Positions 48,460 through 60,400 of a stretch of DNA of 64,000 nucleotides are shown piece by piece. The notes beneath the pieces were generated by a model, which was not told where the DNA came from, did not search any database, and saw nothing but the letters and a program-made list of their open reading frames with translations. Each line of letters starts with the position of its first letter. Position 1 is the stretch's first letter. The translations under genes were made by a program, and so were the position numbers. Origin of the DNA: Apostichopus japonicus (Eukaryota; Echinodermata; Holothuroidea; Aspidochirotida; Stichopodidae); NCBI RefSeq assembly GCF_037975245.1, contig NC_092561.1:2902501-2966500 (forward strand). The letters are read 5' to 3'.

Positions 48460-51400
48460 ATGACAACTACCTCTGAACAACCATGTTATACTCTTATCAA
48501 TATCTCCATGGACTCTGAGCCACCAAATGAGATGCAGTTAAAGAATGACATTGGTGAGCCTACTGTAGCAACATTTTGTCATCTATTAACATCTTGATAG
48601 TTATTTTATTAAATCTTTTTTGATAATTTAGAGGTTACAGAATAGTGCTGTTTGCAAGTGGAACAGACAAAAACAGACAATATTTACACTTATGATCATG
48701 AATATGTGGAATCCTTTTCCAGTTATAAGTACTTTGAAGGCTATTAAACTTAATATAAGCTAACAGAACTCTTTGGCAAATCTTTGTTTTGTATTCTAAA
48801 GAGACAGAAGTTTGAGAGTGGGTCAGCCTTGTTATGTTGTATGATGGATGCATGGCCTGCTCCATGATAAACTTCAGCTGTGCTGACTTTACATTCATCA
48901 TTAGATAAATTTTTAACTTTTAAGACATGTAAATGTTTTACAAAATTTCAACAGAAAATGGGGACGCCAATGCAAAGAGGGAGGCACTTAAGAAACTGAT
49001 GTACCTCATCTTGAATGGAGAGAAGATGCCAAGCCTGTTGATTTCTGTTATCAGATATCTCCTACCAATGAAGGTAATTAGCAAATCTTGCAGTCTTTAT
49101 AAATTGCTCACATCCTACAGCTCTAAAAGAACTACAGTAGTAGAGATATAACTGTTCTATCCTTATGTTTCACTGCTAGCTAAATCTGATTCACAAACAA
49201 ATATCTCTGATGAACAGATTGTTTGGTTTGACCACCACCAAAGATAAATTTCAGTATTAAACATTTCAGCTTCAAAATCATACTTTTGAATTTGATTTTT
49301 CAGGACCATGCTATCAAGAAGTTGCTGCTGATTTTCTGGGAAATTGTACCAAAGACACACCCAGATGGTAAACTACTCAGTGAGATGATTCTGGTCTGTG
49401 ATAACTACAGAAGGGTGAGCATATATATACTTCAAGGATCATTTAATTAAAACTGACCAGAAGGGTGAGCATATATATACTTCAAGGATCATTTAATTAA
49501 AACTGACCAGAAGGGTGAGCATATATATACTTCAAGGATCATTTAATTAAAACTGACCAGAAGGGTGAGCATATATACTTCAAGGATCATTAATTAAAGC
49601 TGACCAAAAGGGTAACATATATACTTCAAGGATCATTTAATTAAAGCTGACCAGGGCAAAATATCACAGCTCAATTACCTTAATCAATCAAGATGATGAG
49701 TTTCAATTAAATGTACAGCTTAGTCCATGCTATCGATGTACCAGTGCTTTACCTTCATTATCTATGCTATCTTATAGTACAGTATGTCCATGGTACCAGT
49801 GCTTTCATTTTATTATCTGAGCTACCTGCAGCCTACTGCCTATATTTCTGCAAACTAACTTATAAGTTCTTTCATCAGGGCTCATTTTGATCTTTTGCTT
49901 GCTTCGTTATTAGGACTTACAACATCCCAACGAATTCATCCGTGGATCGACCCTCCGTTTTCTCTGCAAGTTGAAGCAGCCTGAATTACTGGAACCCCTG
50001 ATGCCCTCTATCCGAGGATGCCTGGAGCACCGTCACAGCTATGTCAGACGAAATGCAGTCCTTGCTATATTCACTATCTACAAGTAAGGAGTTATGGTTG
50101 GATTTGAGAAGTCTACAGATGAATGCTACCTTGTGCATCCTTTCATTATGTTGTATCACATTTTCTTAGTCTCAGATAGCTACAGTAGTAGCCTGCAGTA
50201 GACTCCATCATGGCTTATAATAGCAAACATCACCTGTGAAAGATACTTGGCTGTAGTCATTTTGCTGGGTTGTTCATTCAGTGTCCTGGAGAAGAGACAG
50301 CACGAGCCGGGATAAGTTTACCTGGAAATAAGATAGCAAAATGCAATGCAAAATATTCCAATTGCTATACCAGCCCAAAGATGTATGCAGTGGTTTTGTA
50401 GGAACTGGATCGTAGTATTTTAGAAGAGACAAAATTCTACAAAATGGTTATATGACATTTAGGTTTAAGCAATGTGTTGATAAGGTAGTGGAAGGAACAA
50501 TAACAATGTTATCTCCATTTTTGTATTTCAGGAACTTTGATTTTTTGATTCCTGATGCTCCTGAACTCATCCACAACTTCCTGGAGCAAGAAGGAGATGC
50601 CTCGTGTAAGAGGAATGCTTTCATGATGTTGATTCATGTTGACCAGGTATGACATGTTAACTTGTTCTGCATGATAAAGGACTGAATTCTGCTGGGGTGA
50701 GAATTCCAAACAATTGTAGCCATGGTTTCATAAGCTTGAGAAACCAAAATCTTGTATGTTAGAGATAGCAATGGACATAATTGGTGTGTCTTGTCTTATA
50801 ATTGTGTATGTTATTATTAGTATAGATAAATATCTTTGAAAACACTCAGCAAGTGGCCATTTTAAATGTTGCGTGCAAAAATAAATGAGATATTTTTATA
50901 TTAATAGATATTGATTAGGTCCATATATTTTCAGAGAGCTTGTGAGAAATAAATTGCTGCTGTGATCAGCTGGCACAGCATTGGCAGTATGTTTGGAAGA
51001 GTGTTTGGAGAGTGTTTTAAGGAGGTCTGTTGTTTTATTTCTGTGTATTTTATTCTTTGTTATCAGGAACGAGCTCTAGATTATCTGTCCACCTGCATTG
51101 ACCAGATCAACACATTCAACGACATCCTTCAACTGGTCATCGTGGAACTGGTTTACAAGGTGAAGAAATATCTATTGGTAGTCGTAAGAATTGTTAAAAC
51201 TTTATCAGAAGTCAGAGTCTTAGTGTAAGGGACAAGTATGAACAAGGGACAATAAGTATTGGAGACAAAAGGGACACTCAGGAATATTACAATCTTAATT
51301 ATCTAAGGATTGAAACAGAACATACATCTTTATTTTTTCCGCTGTCTCCGTTACTCCATCTCAATAGCTTGTTATACTAGTTATACGAATACTGAAATAA

Positions 51401-54400
51401 CTGCAACAGTGTCAAAAAGGTTTCCCATATTTTGCTAATAAATTATTTTCTTAGTTTCAAAGTTTGCCATTATTCATTTTCAAGATATCAATTCTCAATA
51501 TAGAAACATTTTCAAGTTTGCAAATGTGTCTCATCATCTGTGCTCGCTAGCTTGTGTTTGTCTTTCAAAACCTTACCGAAAGTGATCGCCTGCTTTCTTT
51601 CAGGTCTGTCATACCAATCCATCTGAACGAGGGCGCTTCATCAGGTGCATCTACAACCTACTGCAGTCGTCCAGCGCTGCGGTCCGCTACGAAGCAGCCG
51701 GTACTCTCATCACACTGTCTAGCGCCCCCACAGCTGTGAAGGTAAAGTGTAGTGTATCCGACGTCTGCGAGTATTGTAGTTCAGATAGTTGTGTAACTCT
51801 CACTCTCACTTCATTAGTATCATGTGATAAGGAAACTTGCAATCATATTTTATCTTCTTGTTTTTCCGTCTCTTTCGTTCAAAGGCTGCTGCATCTTGCT
51901 ACATCGACCTCATCATCAAGGAGAGTGACAATAATGTCAAGCTTATCGTTCTGGACAGACTCATCGCTCTCAGAGAGGATCCCAGACATGAGAAAGTCTT
52001 GCAGGTCTGTATCATTCTTGTTCTGTTAATAATTCATCTTTTTCTTCTGTTTTTGGTACAAATTAACAAACTGAGGAGAGCTGTCGGTTTATAATGTTCA
52101 TCACAGGGAGAACAGAGGAAGTTAAGAACCTTTATAGAAAGAAAAAAAAAATCAATTTTTGGATCAAAGTATTTATGAACCTGTAAATGAAGTCATTTCA
52201 ATACTTCCCCATTTCTCACAGGAAACCTTCATGATAGATTTTTCTGTCCTTTAATCTTTAGTAAATTTTGATGTGATTTTCCCCGCTTGTTTTTTAGGAT
52301 CTGCTGATGGATATTCTGCGAGTCCTGTCTGCTCCAGACATCGAGGTCAGACGTAAGACTCTGGAGTTAGCTTTGGACCTTGTCACCTCAAGGAATGTAG
52401 GAGAGGTGAGCCTACCGTCAAGTTAAAGTGAAGCCTTAACCACACCTTCTCATTGCAAATGTACAATCATGAAACAGAAGGACATGATTTATCTGTTATC
52501 ATAAAGTGAAATACTACAATTTGTTGTAAATTTGATAAGTATTATATCAGTTTGGTGCAAAACCACAACATTTTCAGTATTTTAGGATGAGCAGTACAAA
52601 ATTAAAAAAATAAACAATATTTATGTGTTGAGCTGCTGTGCCTTTATTGTCACAATATGGCATGTGCCATGTCATTGTGTATCCCTTTGAAATTTGATTC
52701 AACATTCAAGTGAGAGTATGTAAACATTTTAGTTTAAAGATAAGCTTTAGCTTAGTTTAAGTTGTAGGTACCATGATGATTAGCTTGCTATCATCACATT
52801 GCTATTATAGCAGAAACATAACACTGAATTGGAAGTCATAGATTGTTGGTCAATAAGATGGATTTGTTGCACAGCTTAAAATAATTGTTCTAAGCTTGAG
52901 AAAGTTATTTTTCTAACCATTTTCTGTTTTTTTCTTTTTCCAGATGGTACTGGTTTTAAAGAAAGAAGTCAGTAAGACAGAGAGTGTGAGTGAGCATGAG
53001 GACACTGGGAAGTACAGACAGGTGAGAAAAATCATGAAAATAAACAAAATATAATAATATAAAATGAACCCAAATCAAAATATGACTGCTGGTATCATTT
53101 AAGAGGATTTGAAGTCACTTTGACGGGGTTTTTTGTTTATCCTTTGTTTTTTGGGTATTTTCCATCTTGGTATGGAAAGGATCAGCATTGTGCCACTTGT
53201 TCTTGACCTATGCCCCTCTCTAGCTATTTAAAATCCATACAATGTCATGAATATGCATATATTTCAGAATCACTTTTATACTAGAGAATGAATCGTAAAA
53301 TAAACTATAACCGGTCCCGTTAGATGGTGATTGCTGTTTTTTTTTGCCGTTTGATATTCATGACCTTTAACACATGTATCTTTCTTTTTACTTCTGGTTC
53401 GCAGCTTCTCGTGCGAACCCTTCATTCCTGCAGTGTCAAATTCCCAGATGTGGCAGCTCAAGTCATCCCACTGGTAGGGTCGCAAGTTTTCTTTTGATAA
53501 CTTTAAAAATTAATAATTTCATCAGTTATCATTGTGGTTGACTAAATTGAGCATTGTAACATCTAAATACCTCCCTGTTACAAGAGATCTTCTTTCAAGG
53601 ATTAAAGTGTCCCTACCACCCCTAACGCTGTTCCCTATGACTAAATTATCATCCTTATTAATATCTCCTCACAGCTGATGGAGTTCCTGAGTGACACTAA
53701 TGAACTCGCAGCTGCTGATGTTCTGGTCTTCGTCCGAGAGGCCATCCAGAGATTTGAGCAGTTGAAGCCTCTGATCATCTCCAAACTGCTGGAGGTCTTT
53801 CCTGCCATTAAGTCCATGGAGTGAGTCATCCTGTCACCCTCCCTATCTGTCAAGATTAATTGTCAGAAATTTCTAACAAGACTGCAAACTTTAGTCAAGC
53901 TTGAAACTTTGTTACAGTTTTGTAGTTTTAGATGCTTTAGATGAAGTGTTTTGATATATTGCAAACAAAAGTAATTTTCCATGTTTACACTGAGATGATG
54001 ATGTGGTCCCATTGAAATGCATTTGGTGGCTGGCTGTTATGATGTAACATGTGGGAGTGTGAAAGGTATAATAATATTAATAATAAAGATACTTATTAAT
54101 ATAGTGCATTATACAAGAAACAAAATGAGTACAAATATACAGCAGGTATGCACAGGTGATGTGCTGGTCAGTGTTGACCAAATCAACTAATGGTCTTTAC
54201 ATACTGGTGCCTTCTGGGCATTAATGTAATTAGTAGCAAGGTTTGAAAAGTTACAGCAGTTACCTCCCTTGGGCATTCTGGCCCCCAACCCCCCCACCCC
54301 TCTCCCCACCCCTATTTTGTAGGTGTCTTCCTGTATTTATCCAGTATAAGTTATTGTACTGTACCCAGAAACGAATCATTTGCACACCTGATGTGATCAT

Positions 54401-57400
54401 TCTCTGGTCCCCTTGCCTACGTTTATCTTCCTGATGACTTTCTTCTGCTAGGATTCACCGTGCTGCTCTGTGGATCCTCGGAGAATACTGCACCTCTGTG
54501 GAGGACATCCAGAGCCTGATGAATGAGATAAGGAACTCCCTCGGGGAGATACCAATCGTCGACGATGAGATGAAGAAAGCAGCTGGAGAAGACACAGAGG
54601 GTAAAATCACTTTTCTTTTTCATATCCAAGCAAACTGGTGTGATACTCTCCTAACCCCCCCCCCCCCACCCCTCCTTGCAATCATATTGTTATAAGTTTC
54701 TAACTTTGCTTAACTGAATTTTCCAAGAAAAATATGGTGTATTAAGTTGTTTAAGTCATGTGGTTGCTCTGCCAGTTGAAACACCCTAATGTTCTTATGT
54801 TAATATCAAGACTGAAATTTCCTATCAGTAGATGCTAGATAGATATTTTGTGTAAGAGATTAGAAAAGCCTTTTGCTTAAATATTTTCTTAATCACCAAT
54901 CAAGGAGGTGACACTATCATATATATATTACTGCCTATGATCTCCCTGCCGTTCCACCTCCCTTTTGCATTCAGCTGTTCTTTTACCCTCTATTTAGCCT
55001 CTGAAGAAGATCCTGCTAGGATCGAAACGTCAGGCCAACTTACTTTTACACATACTTTTACCCTCTATGTAAGATCTGTTCATCACTAAAGCTAGAAAAC
55101 AACCTTTTCAAGTTCATTCAATGTAAATTATGTATCACTTTTCTCTTCTTTTAAATCAATTCTTTAAACTCGACCTGTTTGCACAGAGGAGAGTGTAGCA
55201 GTGACAGGCCAGCGTTTGGTCACAGACATGGGTACCTATGCCACTCAGAGTGCTCTGAGCTCTGCACCTGCCAAGAAATCTGAAGAATCAAGGTTGGTAC
55301 TAGTTATTTTGATGAAACCATTTAGGTTCGCCAGATGATATCTTATTACATCAACATTAATGGTTCCCATCTCTCCAGTTATTATGATGTGCTCTCTATA
55401 AACCGAAAGTTCTCTCAAAATTTGCTTGTTAAAACACATGAACGTTTTTTGTTACTTTAGTTCTTCTTTTGTTTCCTTTTGTTCAGACCTCCTCTGAGAG
55501 GATTCTTGATGGATGGTAATTTCTTCCTCGGATCTTGCCTCTCAACGGTACTCACCAAGCTGGCTCTCAGATACATCGCTCTGAGGAAGGACATCACAAA
55601 ACAAAACGTGAGCACCTATGGATATGACTTTTACATAAACCTTACTTGTACAAGATTTTGATAATTTAAAAATTTATTAAATCTATTTCATAATTCATTT
55701 CAAATTTCATGAATGATGAAGCTATTCTCATTTGTTTCTTCCTATTACAAGTTATACATTTTGAGTTGTTTTTATGATGAATATAATTTCCTCTTTTTTT
55801 TTTTATTTACAGACATTTTTGGCAGAGTCTATGCTTATCATGAGTACAATCCTACATCTGGGTCGATCAGGCTTGGCAAAGAAGGTGAGAAAGGAAAAAA
55901 ACAAATAAATATTGACAGGTTTAACTGGAGTAACTCCCACTGCCTATATCAATGTTATACAGTCCTGCAACAAGACCAATTCCCTCTTTCATCTTGTGTA
56001 TAGCTGTGTAGAAAGTATGGATCAAGGTTGGAATTAGATGTAACAGCTTAGAGCAATGGAAATAGAAACAGATTGGCATGAAAGTATTAACTTGGTGATC
56101 TGCTCAGCTATTTCCATCTTTTTGGGGAAATATGTCCATAACATAATGGGTACCATGGCTATTGAATATCAGTATTGTTTGGTAGCTTCAATGAAGCAGA
56201 GTCTGTTCAGGAATAAATGCAGTATTCCAATTGGCTGTTAGTAGGACATGGCTAGTAGATAAGATATGCTTGTATAAATTGCAATTTTGAGAAGAAAACT
56301 GTTTTTTGTGCAATTTCATATTGCTAAGATTCTTCTTTGCTTTATTACAGAACATCACCAACGATGATTTAGATCGTATTGCTCTCTGCTTAAAAGTTCT
56401 GGCAGAGCGCCACCCTGTCATGAGCGAGATATTTGGTGAGAAGTGTCGCGGATCCTTAGATGCTATGTTGTTGGCTAAACAAGAGGAAACCAAAAACACA
56501 GAGAAGGTAAATGACAGACCAGCATGTTACTTAGGCTCTGCAATCTGATGAGATGTTCAACAAACAATCTGGAGCAATTTAGGCAGTGTATTAACAAAGA
56601 AGGGGGCCGCATGGGCCTGGGGGGGGGGAGGGCTGGTGGCTGGTCATTTGCAAATATTCATTCACATGATGAGAGCTTATTATGTGCAATTGGAAGAAAT
56701 ATATATCAAACATAATAAGTACTATGGCTTACATAAGGAATTCTCTTTCAAATCCATAAACAATTTCTGGTTTTTATTTTTTACTCAATTTGTTTTATTT
56801 TGCTAGGATGGCTTTGAGAAGAAAGTGGTCAAAGTTCAAGCAGATGACCCGATAAACTTCATGCAACTATTGGCCAAGGCTGATTCTGGAAACTCAGAGG
56901 TGAGTGAGCTTAGGAAGTAATTGAACTCTCTATTGACAAATATCTCCACTCCTAGTACTCAATGGATTCTACAAGCAGTTTGAAGTTTTCCACAAAGTTG
57001 TATTTCAACTTGATGACTTTAGCATCAAACTGACCAATAGAGCGAACAAGTTTGTTCAATATCATTATGATTATTGCCTGTATACTTATTAAATTGATGA
57101 AGAAATCGGCCTAAAATATAAGAACCCTATCATTTTGTTCCGTAAATTTTGTTTTGCTAAGTTTGCCAATTGTAATGTTTTGTTGGTTTTTACAACTGTT
57201 TTCTGCTTTAAATGTTTCAAGTTTACGGGATGTGTTTTGGGGTTTTCTCTTACAGGATCAACTTACTCTAAGTCTTACATTGGCTACGATGGGAACACCA
57301 GCAAAGAAGGACACCACTTCTCTTACACAGTCTAAGCTTAGTAAGGTAAGATCCCTTAATTGAGGAGGACCCCCCAGTTAATTTCTGTTAATTGCAACAT

Positions 57401-60400
57401 ATTAATATCTCATACCCATTTCAAGTAAAAGAATATGAAGCTGCTCTGGCCAGAATCAAATCTCATTGGGTGAGTGAGGAGCAGGCCCTGAGAGGTGGAA
57501 GTCCTTGTGGAGATAGGAGTTGGCCTGGGAGAGAGGGCCCAGGGGGAGAAGGCCTTGGTGAAAATGAGTAGGCCCTAGGGGGTGGAAGGCCTTTGGGAGA
57601 TAGGAGTTGGCCTGGGTAGAGTGCCCAGGGAGAAGGGGGAGGTCTTGGTGAAAGAGGAGCAGGCCCTGGGGGGTGGAAGGCCTCAGGGAGATTGGAGTTG
57701 GCCTGGTGGAGAGGGCCCAGGGGGAAGGGGGAGGAAGCCTTGGTGAAAGAGGAGCAGGCCCTGGGGAATGGAAGGCCCTGGGGAGGTAGGAGTTGGCCTG
57801 GGGGAGAGGCCCAGGGGGAGAAGGCCTTGGTGAAAAATGAGCAGGCCCTGGGGGGTGGAAGGTCTTAGGGAGGTACTAGTTGGCCTGGGGGAGAGTCCTC
57901 AGCGGGAAGGGGAGAAGAAGCCTTTTGGGAGAGAGGATCATGCTCGGGGAAAAAGGCCTTAGGGAGGGAAATGGGCAGATCCAGGGAGAAAGACCTTTGG
58001 GAGAGAGACATCTTGTTTGCTGTGTCTTCTCATTTGTCAGTGTGGATTAGTGCAGTAACATGAAACAGTCAAGTACCGCTGATATGTGTGTGACTGGTCT
58101 GCATCCCTATCAAATAACCTGTGTAGAATGTAGCTATGCATTGCTGGACAAATTACCCTTTAACCTCCAAACACCTCTAACAAGCTTCACTAGGCTTTTG
58201 TAGAATCTGCAATTATGTATAATATACACACGTAGGTCTGTGTTCTGTGTTGATTTATTAAACTAATTGACTGTAATTAACATAATGTCCTAGTCTTTCT
58301 AGACTTTAATGTTTGATGAAATTGTTTTACAGGTGACCCAGTTGACTGGTTTCTCAGATCCGGTGTATGCTGAAGCCTACATCAACATCAACCAGTATGA
58401 CATTGTCCTGGATGTGTTGATTGTAAACCAAACATCAGATGTACTTCAGAACTGTTCCTTGGAGTTAGCGACCTTAGGTGAGAGTTCAATCAACACGTAT
58501 TGAATAAATTTAAAACCTTTTTTCATCTAAAACAATAAAATTGAGCAGTATCAACTTCTGTTTATGTTCATCAGGGAGTTTCTTTACAAATGTGGGCAAG
58601 AAATCTTGCTTAGTCGAGTTGATACATTCAGATAGGAAACAGTCAGAAGTATATCTCTTAAATAAGAGGTTTAGTGGTATATAGATAATGTTCCTTGGAG
58701 TTAGCGACCTTAGGTGAGAGTTCAATCAAAATGTATTGAATAAATTAAAAACCTTTTTTCATCTAATACAATAGAATTGAGCAGTATCAACTTCTGTTTA
58801 TGTTCCCCAGGAAGTTCCTTAACAAATGTGGGCAAGAAATCTTGCTTAGTTTAGTTGATACATTCAGATATGAAACAGTCAGAAGTATAGCTCTTTAATA
58901 AGAGGTTTGCTGGTATATAGATAATGTTACAAAGGAGTGAGGCAATTGAAACCACTAAACTGCATCTTGGTTAAGAGATGGTTGAATCAAATCATTTTCT
59001 ACTATGCAGTATGCACCAGTAATCATTGACATTCATGGCATGTATTTTAAACATATCTTATTACCAGTTTGATTTTCTTATATTTTATTGTTTGTTTATT
59101 GTTGTTTGTTTTTTGTTGCTTGTTTTTGTGTTGTTTTTTGTTATTGTTTAAGGAAGATTGTTGATTGTTGAATCGTTGTTTATTTCCCTTTGTTTATTTA
59201 GGTGATCTAAAGTTGGTTGAGAAACCACAGCCAATGACCCTAGCAGCTCATGACTTCTGTAACATCAAGGCAAACATTAAAGTGGCCTCTACTGAGAATG
59301 GAATCATCTTCGGCAACATTGGTAGGTCAAGAAAAGTGACCAGAAGTGGTTGAAGACTGACTGGTTAAATTAATGTCAGCGAATCAACTAGTAGTGTGTG
59401 TAGACAGACCCGTTAAATTAATGTCAGCAAGATCATACTTTATGAATACAGTCTGTGCTCTAGGGCACTGGATGGACAGTTCACTGTGGAGAAGAGGCTG
59501 TACAGCTGTAGACATGAAGGAATATCAGTCATCATGGAGTTGAAGTCAGGGCACTAGCAAGCAACGACTCCCATTGATGGACAATGGACAAGATTCCTAA
59601 CAAACTTTAAGAGTTCCAAGGCAGTCACAGGAATGGATTTCAGGGAGCCAATAGTTTCCTTCTAAATACTTCCTTCTCATTGTCATTATAGAACTTAAGT
59701 AGTCTGACGGTAACATGAATTGTATAATTGAATCCTACCCTTAGGATATAGGAAAATGGTTTTATGCAGACATTTAAAAATTGTTACCAAGGCATTTCCT
59801 TTGTTTACTCAGAAAGAGGAATGATGGCTTCAACGTTTGTCCAATATATCTATGTCTGCTTGTTCAATCCACAGTTTACGATGTTTCCGGGGCAGTGAGT
59901 GATCGTAACGTGGTGGTACTCAATGACATACACATAGATATAATGGACTATATCGTACCAGCTGTCTGTACTGACGCAGAGTTCCGAACAATGTGGGCAG
60001 AGTTTGAGTGGGAGAACAAGGTAAAACATTGCTCGGTCAAAGTTCATTGTGGGACAGCTTTTTGGTGTCCATGTCTAGATTTTAGATGAATCTAGACAGT
60101 TTCTCTGTGGTTATGGTACCTTGAAGTAATAATTAGCATGAGAAGACTACAGTAATGTGTACAGGCACATCGGTTTCATTTTAGATGGCTTTTGTGAAGT
60201 TTTTTGCCCATGTGATTATCATCAGATGATACTTATTCAGTTGCATTATTGCATAAAATGTCTGCATCGTCTTTCTGCCATTTTGTTATATCTATCTGTT
60301 TATTGTCAATAATTTCTCTGTCTATTCCCATTGTTCTACAGGTGACTGTCAACACAAACATTGGAGATTTAAGAGAATACTTGAAGCATCTGTTGGGTTG

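Noticed and set aside
54995-55035. Active hammerhead ribozyme
   Set aside because: Strand order and stem resemble a hammerhead, but an extra A after the CTGAAGA block breaks the core and stems I/III were not found. Kept only as a dispersed motif.
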